Of a stretch of 64,000 bases of DNA, positions 9,431-18,745 are shown in pieces. This DNA is from Candidatus Peribacter sp. Lineage in GTDB: Bacteria > Patescibacteriota > Gracilibacteria > Peribacterales > Peribacteraceae. A program made the translations under genes and the position numbers. Within the stretch, counting starts at the first letter, position 1. Every line of letters starts with the position of its first letter. The DNA lies in the NCBI GenBank assembly GCA_018652955.1, contig JABIBA010000009.1:1-64000 (forward strand), written 5' to 3'. Under the pieces are notes generated by a model. That model was not told where the DNA came from, searched no databases, and saw nothing but the letters and a program-made list of their open reading frames with translations.

Positions 9431-10012
9431 TTACGCGAGTTCAATAACTTCTTGGGCAGTTATCACGGTGCTCATTGGAACATCATGTAACTCCACTGGA
9501 ACATTCATTACGAGTTGGCATTGCAGGCACGTGCCCCAAAGCGGTGTGTCTGGGTGGTGTTTTTTGTACCACTCAAGCCAAGTGTCGTATCCTCCAGATC
9601 CTCTTCCGAGTCTGCGACCATTGCGGTCAAAGGCTCTACCTGGAACGAGAATAATATCTACTTCCTCGCTTCCAAGTTCTTGCGCTGATTCTGGTGGCTC
9701 GGGAATAGTAAATTCTCCGGGGGGAAGATCGTGCAGGTTTTGTGCTCTGCGATAGATCATCTTCTTATCTTTTCCTGCAAACACAGGAAGAAAAACAGTA
9801 TCTCCTCGGTCGAGTAACTCTTTGAGAAGTAGCTGAATATCTACCTCTGACTTTAGAGGGAAGTATGCACAGATAGTTGATCCTTTTGGAATTCTTTCGA
9901 GTAGAACTCGTGAAAGAGTTCGTCCTTCTGCACGTCTGTGTTCTGTGTCCATATCATCAATACGCTTTTTAATTTCTTGCCGTAGGATCATTTTTTCTTC
10001 AGATGAATGCAT
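9431..10012 (-). CDS. 5-formyltetrahydrofolate cyclo-ligase family protein
   Basis: IILVPGRAFDRNGRRLGRGSGGYDTWL signature; near glyA (folate metabolism). Confidence 0.9.
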   Translation of the reverse strand: MHSSEEKMILRQEIKKRIDDMDTEHRRAEGRTLSRVLLERIPKGSTICAYFPLKSEVDIQLLLKELLDRGDTVFLPVFAGKDKKMIYRRAQNLHDLPPGEFTIPEPPESAQELGSEEVDIILVPGRAFDRNGRRLGRGSGGYDTWLEWYKKHHPDTPLWGTCLQCQLVMNVPVELHDVPMSTVITAQEVIELA

Positions 10013-10029
10013 GTGACTATTGTACGCGT

Positions 10030-11571
10030 CTAAAATATTTCTGCTGCAGCATCTGCCATATTTACAATGTCCTCTCCAGTAGAAACTGCAGGAGCTTCAT
10101 TGGTATATGTGCCATTCTCCAGTTCGCATTCGAGTCGCAGATTTGCCTTAAACATATTCGCAAGTACCTCTTCTACTGCACGGCTAGCTTCTGTTTCTTT
10201 TACTTTGTCTCTGTGGAATGCAGAAGAGAACGTTATAACAATTTTTTGATTATCTAGATTCGTTACTCTCCCATTTTTCAGTGACATCTTTACGGATGCG
10301 GGCGATGTATTGTTAAGAACATCTGGCCATGCCTTTTGCACACTCTCTATAGAAAGGTCTGGTGCTTGGATAATGGCATCTTGTATAGAGCTTTCTTCTA
10401 CAACAGGTTTTTCTTGCACCTCTTCTTTTACAGGTTCAGGTTCTTCTTTCTTTTCTTGTTCTACTGGTGACTCCGAAACTTCTGGTACTTCTTTTTTGAT
10501 CTCAGGTACTTCTTTTTTTGGTTCTTCTTTTGGAACGGCAATTGCTGGAGTTGCAGCACCTGGTGTACCAGATTCTTCGCAGAGGTTTAAGAGGGCAGCT
10601 TCGAGGACGAGCCCTGGCACAGGACTGACTCGAATATCTGCGATAGCATCGAGCAGTGCTTTTTGTAGTACAAGGAACGCATCTGTTGGTTGTGAATTCT
10701 CTATGGCATCGTGCACTGCATTACGCACAAGTCTCAGTAACTGCCTGGTAAAAATATCCAGTGGAACACCGGCCTCTTCTACCTTGGCAATACTCTTTAG
10801 GAGAGCGTCACGATCTTTTTGGTGCAGTGCTGAGATAACATCTTCAACGAATGCCTGACCTGTGACTCCGGTGCGCTGTGCAACGTCTTCGAGAGTGATG
10901 CTTTCTAGAGACTGCATCTGATCGAGTAGAGAAATCGCATCACGCATTCCTCCCTCACTAACGTGCGCTATAGATCGCAACGCCTCCCTATCTATTGTGA
11001 TGTGTTCTTGGTCTGCAATGTATTGCAGGCGTCTTACAATATCCTCTTCTCTGATATGCCTAAAGGGGAAGCACTGGCAACGTGACTGCACGGTAACAGG
11101 AATTTTATTGAGCTCCGTTGTAGCCAAAATAAAGTATGCATAGGCAGGTGGCTCTTCTAATGTTTTAAGTAGTGCGTTAAAAGCTTCTTTAGTAAGCATA
11201 TGTACCTCATCGATAATGTAGACCTTTGCAGAAGCGACGACAGGGGAGAACTGAATCTTCTCAATAATCTCTCGTATATCATCGATACCACGATTACTTG
11301 CAGCATCAATCTCTAAGAGATCTACAATATTTCCTTCATCTACTGCCTGCTCAATTTGTTTTTTGATAGTGGCATCTTCGATGTGTTGAGTCATTAATAT
11401 CTTTGCCAAGATACGAGCAACAGAAGTTTTCCCTGTTCCTCTAGTCCCCGCAAACAAATATGCGTGCGCTAATTTGTCTCCTGTGGCTGCATTTTCTAGC
11501 GTTCCAATGATATGTTCTTGGCCATAGACATCTGCAAATAGTTTCGGCCGATACTTGCGGTAGAGAGACAT
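10030..11571 (-). CDS. dnaX: DNA polymerase III subunit gamma/tau
   Basis: MSLYRKYRPKLFADVYGQEHIIGTLENA, AYLFAGTRGTGKTSVARILAK, IIDEVHMLTKEAFNALLKTLEEPP. Confidence 0.97.
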   Translation of the reverse strand: MSLYRKYRPKLFADVYGQEHIIGTLENAATGDKLAHAYLFAGTRGTGKTSVARILAKILMTQHIEDATIKKQIEQAVDEGNIVDLLEIDAASNRGIDDIREIIEKIQFSPVVASAKVYIIDEVHMLTKEAFNALLKTLEEPPAYAYFILATTELNKIPVTVQSRCQCFPFRHIREEDIVRRLQYIADQEHITIDREALRSIAHVSEGGMRDAISLLDQMQSLESITLEDVAQRTGVTGQAFVEDVISALHQKDRDALLKSIAKVEEAGVPLDIFTRQLLRLVRNAVHDAIENSQPTDAFLVLQKALLDAIADIRVSPVPGLVLEAALLNLCEESGTPGAATPAIAVPKEEPKKEVPEIKKEVPEVSESPVEQEKKEEPEPVKEEVQEKPVVEESSIQDAIIQAPDLSIESVQKAWPDVLNNTSPASVKMSLKNGRVTNLDNQKIVITFSSAFHRDKVKETEASRAVEEVLANMFKANLRLECELENGTYTNEAPAVSTGEDIVNMADAAAEIF

Positions 11572-11651
11572 TGGAGGAGGAGTATATATTGATCACACAA
11601 CTTAGCATAGTTATTTGTCATTCACAGAAATAGCTGTACTCTACGCTTACT

Positions 11652-12230
11652 ATGAAAACACCACTCACCCTCCTATCCCTTTGTCTCTTCCTTACTGCTT
11701 GCGGCGAAGTTGAAGTTTCTTCCCGGCAACCAAAAGGAAACCCTAACGCTTCTGTACTTGTAGAAGAATTTGCAGACCTTCAGTGTCCTGCATGTGCTGC
11801 TGCACACAGTCGAATTGTTGAACCACTTCTTGATAAGTATGGTACTGAAATTCGTTTTGAGCATAAGCACTTCCCACTTCGTTCTATTCATCGATTTGCA
11901 TTAGATGCCTCAGAAATGAGTGAGTGTGCTGCAGACCAAGGAAAGTACTGGGAGTACATCGACATAGCATTCACCAATCAGTCAGATCTCAGCCTCGACT
12001 CTATAGTTGAGTGGGCAGAAGCTCTAGGACTTGATGCTGATAAGGCAGAGCGTTGCTGGAAGTCTCACAGCAAACGCGATACCGTTCTTGCCGATTACAA
12101 AGAAGGACGCGAACGTGAAATCAATGGAACCCCATCATTCTTCGTAAACGGAGTGCGCGTGGAAACAGGTTTCGACACTCTCAGCGAAGCTATTGATAAA
12201 GCGCTAGAGGGAACGATGATGCGTCTGTAA
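11652..12230 (+). CDS. DsbA-like thioredoxin-fold lipoprotein
   Basis: Lipobox LTACGE, EFADLQCPACAAAHSRIVEPLL (CxxC), GTPSFFVNG cis-Pro loop. Confidence 0.88.
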   Translation: MKTPLTLLSLCLFLTACGEVEVSSRQPKGNPNASVLVEEFADLQCPACAAAHSRIVEPLLDKYGTEIRFEHKHFPLRSIHRFALDASEMSECAADQGKYWEYIDIAFTNQSDLSLDSIVEWAEALGLDADKAERCWKSHSKRDTVLADYKEGREREINGTPSFFVNGVRVETGFDTLSEAIDKALEGTMMRL

Positions 12231-12235
12231 GAGAA

Positions 12236-12829
12236 CTAGTACAGTGGAGAAATCTGAGCGAATCCATAGAGGCGATTTAGCTTCGAGTCCCAAAGTACCA
12301 CTGTTCGGTATTTGATCGGATCTGCAACCTTCTCTGTAAGATAGTAACTCTGTGCACCGTATGGCATGAGTACTTCTCCAATATCTATAGCAGACTCATC
12401 AGGAAACTCTACGTCTCTTGGATCTACAGCTGTCGTAAGAACAACGTGGACAGATGGTCCTGGAGTTACTGTGAAGGTAGGGCCAAAGTGCACAGCACTT
12501 CCATCTTTCGTAAGCATTACTTCTCCAGCAACGTATTCTTTTATCATGATAAATGAGCCTTTTGAGCTTTGACGCTGAGCCTTGCGAGATTTTTTAGCTT
12601 CAGCGAGCCAGTATTTCTTAGTGTCATCTGCAATCTTCTTTTTAGACTCATCCTCAATCAATGGATCTCCATATACTTCAAGATTTACCATAGTATCAAC
12701 AAGCTGCTCTGAGTATTGCTCTAGGTAGAGTGGGTTATTGAGCAAGGCTTCGTGGTTTTGATTTAGGGAGTTACCGTTACACGCAACAAGGAATAATGGT
12801 GCAAGAAGGGCGATTGAGCGAATTTTCAT
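12236..12829 (-). CDS. Hypothetical lipoprotein
   Basis: Signal peptide with lipobox LFLVACNG; no recognised domain. Confidence 0.6.
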   Translation of the reverse strand: MKIRSIALLAPLFLVACNGNSLNQNHEALLNNPLYLEQYSEQLVDTMVNLEVYGDPLIEDESKKKIADDTKKYWLAEAKKSRKAQRQSSKGSFIMIKEYVAGEVMLTKDGSAVHFGPTFTVTPGPSVHVVLTTAVDPRDVEFPDESAIDIGEVLMPYGAQSYYLTEKVADPIKYRTVVLWDSKLNRLYGFAQISPLY

Positions 12830-12874
12830 AATAGTTAGAGGAAATGAGTGCGGATACTATATAGGCAGCGGATA

Positions 12875-14950
12875 CTAATTCAAGGAAGAAAGGGGACCTA
12901 CTGGGCTATAGGTCATGCCATGGCTTTCGAGTACTCGGGCTGCCCGTTTGATGCGGTGATTCAGTGCATATGCGACATAAGCGTTCTTTCCTGCTGAGAC
13001 GTCTTTATCAATATAATTCGTCCAATACCAAAATGACCATGTGTTTTTATTGGCATTAGCTTGTTGAACGAAAGCATCTGCCCCTGATCCACTCGAAAAT
13101 ACATTCTGAGGACCAATCCCTTTCGCTCGAATAGAGGGCTGGTTAAATCCATCAACGAAATTATTTTCGTAGCCATCTCCATGACCAGGTCCTGAGTGGC
13201 TGAGTCGGTCTTCTGTTTCGGAAATTGATTGTGTTCGTAAGCTGTCTTCCATGCCTTCAGTCAGATAACCACGCTCTTGGCACCACGTTCGGTTATACAC
13301 ACAGGTGGTGACACATTGCAGGCAAGCGGAGCCACCCGTGGCCAATGCTTTGCTGTAGAGCTTTTGGTATGACGGTGGAAGTTGTTCCATCACTGTGTCT
13401 ATTTCTTCTCTTGCCCAACGCACGTCTTCGTCTGCATTTTCTTTCTCTGTTTCTGAGTCACTCTTCTTACCAAAAGCATTGAGGTGCTTTTCCATAGACT
13501 GCAGTTCTGCACGATCTTCAGGTGTGATGGCAAGTGGCCATGCTTTTGTAAGTTGGAACTGCGCTTCGTCCCAGTTCTCGAGATCCAGTGCATGACGCAC
13601 TTTTCCTTTTGCGTCTTGTATTGGAGTGTCTTTAGGGTCACTTGTTTCAATGTGCAGTCTGCGTTCTGCCTCTTCTACGTAACTGACACGTTGCTGGTAG
13701 CTCAGACCTAAAAACTTTTCTTCGGAGAGTCGTTGCAATCCTTGTGGCACACGGCCGGTGAGCATTTTTTGTTCCACCTTGTCATAACGGTGTCGTATGC
13801 GTGCCCAGTCTTTCATGAAATTCTTCATCTCACTAAGAGAGCGTTCTCCACTAAGGACGTGTTCTATCCATGGTCCTACTTTATTACTGCTGATGTATCC
13901 CGCTGCAGCTGCAGCTTCTAGTGCACTCTTTGTGTCGTTGTGTAATTGTAACTTTCCCTCTTTGTATGCAGTGATCGCAGCGCGAGCTTCTGCCACCATT
14001 CCTTCTTTGATATCGAAGTGTAACGTTTTGAAGTTCGCATCCTTTTTAAGGGCGCCAATGTTTTTAAATTCTTTATCAGTGAGCTCTGCAAACAGAGGGT
14101 CTGCAAGAACGTTGGTTCGTTCTTTGTGTACGGTTTTCCATGCGCCGACGTAGGAAGGGAACTGTGATTTTACGAAGTATTCTTTTGCCTTAGGTGTTAC
14201 TGATGGGTCGTTAAATCGAGCAATCCATTTCTTCTTAGAGCTTGCAGAGATCAATCCGTCTTTTACTGCTTTATCGAGTTCTGTTTCAAATCCTTTGAAG
14301 AGGACTTTTTGCGACGCAGCAATTGGCAAAGCATTGAGCACTTCTACTACGAGCTCTTTTCTCTTTTCGAAAGTCAGTGAGCCAAGGAAGTAGCTGTTAT
14401 CAGAAAGTTTTTCAGCAAGGCTCTTAAGCTTAGGATCTGTAGATTTTTCGAGAGCAGCAAATCGCGCATCACGTAACACACCTTCTTTTTTCGCAAAGAG
14501 CGTCTGTCTTTTTTCGAGGTAGTCAGGGAGTACGCGTAAAATAGAAGATTCTTTCTCTTTATAGTCCCTGCTCTTATCTTTTACCCACGCTACCCATTGG
14601 TCTGAGGATTCTTTTGAGATCACACCAGCAGAAACGGCACGTTGCAACGGAGGCAGGAAGTCTCCATGATACAGGTCCAACGCAAACTCCATACGTTTTG
14701 CGTAGTCGAGTTGATACCATTTTTCTGCTTCTGATATTTGTTTAGCATCGGTAGGGGCGATGCTATCGATCCACTTTTTAAGTGGTTCAGTTTCTTTTGT
14801 AGAAGCAAGACCAAGCTTGTCATGTGTTACAGAAAAATACTGATCGTACTTTCGGCGCATTGCTTGGTACTGATTTGATGTTGCCATTCGGTTATCTTCT
14901 TTCGATTCAAATGCCACTTCCTCTGTCGATGTGTAGTTGCTATTTGGCAT
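12875..14950 (-). CDS. Hypothetical protein built of repeated alpha-helical units
   Basis: Long ORF; recurrent pattern LxxAVxxGxISxxSxxxW (three copies); start moved to MPNSNYT at 14950 behind TTGCAG-N16-TACAAT. Confidence 0.65.
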   Translation of the reverse strand: MPNSNYTSTEEVAFESKEDNRMATSNQYQAMRRKYDQYFSVTHDKLGLASTKETEPLKKWIDSIAPTDAKQISEAEKWYQLDYAKRMEFALDLYHGDFLPPLQRAVSAGVISKESSDQWVAWVKDKSRDYKEKESSILRVLPDYLEKRQTLFAKKEGVLRDARFAALEKSTDPKLKSLAEKLSDNSYFLGSLTFEKRKELVVEVLNALPIAASQKVLFKGFETELDKAVKDGLISASSKKKWIARFNDPSVTPKAKEYFVKSQFPSYVGAWKTVHKERTNVLADPLFAELTDKEFKNIGALKKDANFKTLHFDIKEGMVAEARAAITAYKEGKLQLHNDTKSALEAAAAAGYISSNKVGPWIEHVLSGERSLSEMKNFMKDWARIRHRYDKVEQKMLTGRVPQGLQRLSEEKFLGLSYQQRVSYVEEAERRLHIETSDPKDTPIQDAKGKVRHALDLENWDEAQFQLTKAWPLAITPEDRAELQSMEKHLNAFGKKSDSETEKENADEDVRWAREEIDTVMEQLPPSYQKLYSKALATGGSACLQCVTTCVYNRTWCQERGYLTEGMEDSLRTQSISETEDRLSHSGPGHGDGYENNFVDGFNQPSIRAKGIGPQNVFSSGSGADAFVQQANANKNTWSFWYWTNYIDKDVSAGKNAYVAYALNHRIKRAARVLESHGMTYSPVGPLSSLN

Positions 14951-15023
14951 GCCGGTCAATTGTAGGTGGGGACAAAAAAACTGCAATTGGTTTCTGAGGA
15001 TTTTGTGGTAGGATTGTCTTCCT

Positions 15024-15653
15024 ATGATCCTATCTGACAGAGACATCCGACAGGCCATTACCGATGGACGTGTAAAGGTCCAATCTGACCAGCAAGAGCT
15101 GTTCCAGCATATTCATGCTTCTTCTATGGATTTCCGTCTAGGGAATACATTCAAGCTCTACGAGCACAGCAAATTTGCAGTACTCGACCCTATGAACCCG
15201 GATTCCTTCGCGGGAAACATGCGAACGATCACCGTCCCAGATGGAGAATCGTTTATCGTGCAGCCAGGGGAGTTTGTCCTTGGGGTAACGCAAGAGTCTA
15301 TCTCTTTGCCTGATGATCTTGTTGCTCGTGTAGAAGGACGTAGCTCTCTCGGACGTCTTGGAATTATTGTGCACTCAACAGCAGGGTTTGTAGACCCTGG
15401 ATTCTCTGGAACGATCACTCTCGAAATCAGTAACTTAAACCGCTTACCTGTGGCTCTCTATCCTGGAATGCGTGTATGCCAAATTGCCTTTGAGCAGATG
15501 AGCAGCCCTGCAGATATGCCGTATCACAGTAAGCCATTTAGTAAGTATCAGGGGCAGGTATTACCTGAAGAGAGCAGACTCTCTGTAGACCCTGAATTCG
15601 CCGCAGATGCCAAAGAATTGCCAATCGGAGAAGAAGTGAAAGTGGGCTCTTAA
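15024..15653 (+). CDS. dcd: dCTP deaminase / dUTPase family
   Basis: MILSDRDIRQAI, SSMDFRLGNTF, VEGRSSLGRLGIIVHSTAGFVDPGFSGTITLEISN. Confidence 0.95.
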   Translation: MILSDRDIRQAITDGRVKVQSDQQELFQHIHASSMDFRLGNTFKLYEHSKFAVLDPMNPDSFAGNMRTITVPDGESFIVQPGEFVLGVTQESISLPDDLVARVEGRSSLGRLGIIVHSTAGFVDPGFSGTITLEISNLNRLPVALYPGMRVCQIAFEQMSSPADMPYHSKPFSKYQGQVLPEESRLSVDPEFAADAKELPIGEEVKVGS

Positions 15654-15655
15654 TT

Positions 15656-15692
15656 AAAAAAGACAGGCCTCCACGGGGGAGACCTGCCTGAA
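15656..15692 (-). terminator. Intrinsic terminator of nhaA
   Basis: Minus strand CAGG-t-CTCCcccgtGGAG-g-CCTG hairpin followed by TTTTTT. Confidence 0.75.
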
Positions 15693-15706
15693 CAATTCGG
15701 TTTGCT

Positions 15707-16981
15707 TTACACAGCACTGATATCCGGTTCGTGGATACCGGTCTTCGCTTCGTCTGGATGCTCAGGTTGGAAGTCGGGACACTCTTTGATGAGGCCTAAC
15801 TTACCAACCACCCACGCTTGGATGTAGACGGCGGGAACCGTCAAGAAAAATCCAAGTATGGCCTGCTGAGCGTCGACATCGGTGCAGTATTCATTCTTTA
15901 ACGCCATTTTCACGAAGAAGATAGCGACGGCCCCGTTGACGGAACTGAATAGCGCGAGCCCGTAGATCTGGCTATTTGGCACGTTGACGTACACCGACTT
16001 TTTGCCTTTACCAGACCACCAGCGACCAAGTAACGCCCCCAATCCCACGAAAATCTGCTTGCCGAACATTCCACCAGCGAAACATACGAACGTCATAGCT
16101 CCCCAACTGTTGGGATCCAAGACGTTGATCGCGCCGTTGATGAAACCGAATACGACAAGTAGTAACGGGATGATGGGTTTCAGCATGTAGATCAACTTTT
16201 CCTTCGCGACACCGCTCGCAAGAATTGCGGCGAAACACCCTCCAAGCACCCAGTGAACACCGGCTGCCTTCAGGATGAATGTGTTTGCAATTGCGAGGAA
16301 AATCCAGAACTTCCAGTTTTCGATTTCCACGACGAGCTCGATCGCTCTTCTCGTTTCCGGTTGTCCCTTGTCTTGTATTCTGCCGGGAACGGTTCCCCGT
16401 TCTCCGCAGAAGTAGGTGAACACGAACATGAGTCCTTCGACGCAAAGCCAAAATATCGAGATGGCAGTCACGTAGACGCAAGCCGCAGCAACGATACCGC
16501 CGAGGTCATCACCTACGGCAAGCATGAGCAACGCCGTCATGAGAAGTACCAAGGCTCCTTTTGCACCCTTGGTGACAAATTTTGACGCGCCGATTGCGAA
16601 AGCGACGTCTGTTGCGGATGCTGCCAATGCGATGCGCCAATTCGTTTCATCAAGGAACATGAACATTAGACAGAATGTCAGAACGGGTGGGCCAATCATT
16701 CCTCCGGCAGTTGCGCATCCTGCGAACTTGCCAGCTGAAATGATTTCTCGGATCAGTAGTTCTAATCCGAGGTAGAAAAAGAAAGCCCACATGACGTACT
16801 CGTTTGCAATCTCATCTGCCAGGTGTGAGTGCAGTCCGTGCACCCAGTGCCAGTCGAAGAACTGGTCTCCGAGTGTGTAGAGAATCATCGAGGCAGCGAC
16901 AGCCCATGTAATCAGGGGGACTTTGTTGTCGCGGTCGATAATTTTCTTTCTCCATCCAGTGTACTCAAGGTCGTGTGACAT
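15707..16981 (-). CDS. nhaA: Na+/H+ antiporter NhaA
   Basis: NEYVMWAFFFYLGLELLIREI, ALAASATDVAFAIGASKFV, AVGDDLGGIV. Confidence 0.93.
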   Translation of the reverse strand: MSHDLEYTGWRKKIIDRDNKVPLITWAVAASMILYTLGDQFFDWHWVHGLHSHLADEIANEYVMWAFFFYLGLELLIREIISAGKFAGCATAGGMIGPPVLTFCLMFMFLDETNWRIALAASATDVAFAIGASKFVTKGAKGALVLLMTALLMLAVGDDLGGIVAAACVYVTAISIFWLCVEGLMFVFTYFCGERGTVPGRIQDKGQPETRRAIELVVEIENWKFWIFLAIANTFILKAAGVHWVLGGCFAAILASGVAKEKLIYMLKPIIPLLLVVFGFINGAINVLDPNSWGAMTFVCFAGGMFGKQIFVGLGALLGRWWSGKGKKSVYVNVPNSQIYGLALFSSVNGAVAIFFVKMALKNEYCTDVDAQQAILGFFLTVPAVYIQAWVVGKLGLIKECPDFQPEHPDEAKTGIHEPDISAV

Positions 16982-17215
16982 TTTTCGTTTTCTCCCAAAA
17001 AGGTTCTAGTGACAGTTTGTAGATCAAGATCCTCTTACTCCATGTAAGAGGGGGGTTAGGTGTTGTAATTACTGTGTTTGAAACCGCAATCTGTTCCCCA
17101 CACAGAGGCGCAGAATGCGGCTTCAGAGCAAACCTATGAATTGTAAGGATCACTCTGATTTAAAAAATCAGAGGGAATTTTTTAACATAATTCCCTATAT
17201 TAATCAAGGCTCTAA

Positions 17216-18721
17216 GAGCTTCTATTTGGCGAGATAGGGACATTTACGTACAATCCAACCATCAACCTAAAACGCCTCCAACAGCTCGGCTCTGTACTTC
17301 TCGTGGTTGCAATCCTCATTGCTACTGCAGGGCTACTCTCTCGTGCATGGTTCGAGGTGTCTTCTGGAGTGCTGCACATTGATGCACAGATATTTCAGAC
17401 CGTAGGGCAGGGGATGCTCAATGGTTTATTGCCGTATGCAGATTTGTTTGAGACGAAACCTCCGGGAATATTTTTATTGCATGCATTGTCTCTAAAGATT
17501 TTTGGATCACAATTTCTCGTAAAACTATTACAAGCAATTGTCTTACTAGGGATTCCGGTACTTGTCTTGGCTCCTGCTATTGCTCGTGCACAGGGAAAAA
17601 CCAATGCAGACCGAAGACTTATCAGTCTAATGTCATTACTCTTCGGAGTTTTACTTTCGCTTTATACAGCCAATCAAGCAGGGCTCGGACTTCCAGAAAG
17701 TTATGGAGCGTTCGCTGTTATTTTGTATTTTGTATATCTCATCACCAATCATAATTCATCAATTGCTCGCTCAATTATTTTAGGAATATTGATGTTGATT
17801 ACTGTCGGACTTAAAGAGCCATTCTTATTTGTCATTCTTGCAGGAGTTATCTTGCTACAAAAAGATCTCCTCTCGTCGTTTGTGTATCCGTTATGCATTG
17901 CGATTATTTTTGGGCTGATTGCCCTACTTGCTCTCGGACTGGCTGTACCGTTTTTCCAAGTCTACTTACCGCACATGTTTGGGTATCACATAGCGCAACA
18001 CGAGGGCAGTGCATTTGTGCACGCTCTAGAAATCTGGAGAACGTTTATCAATATTGGAGCGTATTCATGGTGGTTTGCAGTAGTCATTGCTGCGGTCTGG
18101 GTTTCTGTACTTACTCGTAGTAAATCTGTTCTCATTCGTTGGGGGATTGCTTCGTACATTACACTTCTCGCTATCGCTATTGGTGGAGACTTTTATGGTC
18201 ATCACTTTATTTTTGCAGTGCCGGTGTATGCAGTACTGTGGTGGAAGTTTGCAGAGCGCAGTAAAAACTTCTGGTTCATAGTTCCTCTATTAGTTGCTGC
18301 GGCACTACTTAATACTCAGCTGTCTTTCTCAGATCAAAAGACATTATGGAAAGACGACGAACAAGAGATGCAGCGCACTGCCCAAATAGTAGATGAGGTA
18401 ATGAATCGTTGTGAGTGGGACAGGTATTTACAGATGATCGTACGAGAAGGAGGGCCATACGCGTATACGAAGCACAGTCCTTATGGTCCGGTGTTCGTAC
18501 ACTACTCTCGATTCCTTGGAGGGAATCCTTTGTATCAAAAAGCACACATTAGAGCATTGCAAGATGCTCCTCTTATTCTTCTTGATGATCTTGAGAACAC
18601 AAATCTGACAGACATTGCCAAAGAGTACTTGGGTGTTCGTTATGCGCAAGATGCTCCTGCATGTGCAGGAGAGGATTTTGTACAGCCGCTTCCGTTTCAT
18701 CTGCTCTTCCGTCAGAGCTAA
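17216..18721 (+). CDS. Polytopic membrane protein, glycosyltransferase (GT39/ArnT)-like
   Basis: Multiple TM helices, DLFETKPPGIFLLHALSLKIFG typical of GT-C enzymes; frame open from 17216, no ATG/GTG/TTG before GTG at 17303. Confidence 0.7.
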   Translation, partial: ELLFGEIGTFTYNPTINLKRLQQLGSVLLVVAILIATAGLLSRAWFEVSSGVLHIDAQIFQTVGQGMLNGLLPYADLFETKPPGIFLLHALSLKIFGSQFLVKLLQAIVLLGIPVLVLAPAIARAQGKTNADRRLISLMSLLFGVLLSLYTANQAGLGLPESYGAFAVILYFVYLITNHNSSIARSIILGILMLITVGLKEPFLFVILAGVILLQKDLLSSFVYPLCIAIIFGLIALLALGLAVPFFQVYLPHMFGYHIAQHEGSAFVHALEIWRTFINIGAYSWWFAVVIAAVWVSVLTRSKSVLIRWGIASYITLLAIAIGGDFYGHHFIFAVPVYAVLWWKFAERSKNFWFIVPLLVAAALLNTQLSFSDQKTLWKDDEQEMQRTAQIVDEVMNRCEWDRYLQMIVREGGPYAYTKHSPYGPVFVHYSRFLGGNPLYQKAHIRALQDAPLILLDDLENTNLTDIAKEYLGVRYAQDAPACAGEDFVQPLPFHLLFRQS

Positions 18722-18745
18722 GGCGTATGGTACGATGGTTTACTA

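Noticed and set aside
15024-15058. ORF-track start of the 12875 gene at 15058
   Set aside because: Would overlap dcd and its promoter; ATG at 14950 follows a good TTGCAG-N16-TACAAT promoter
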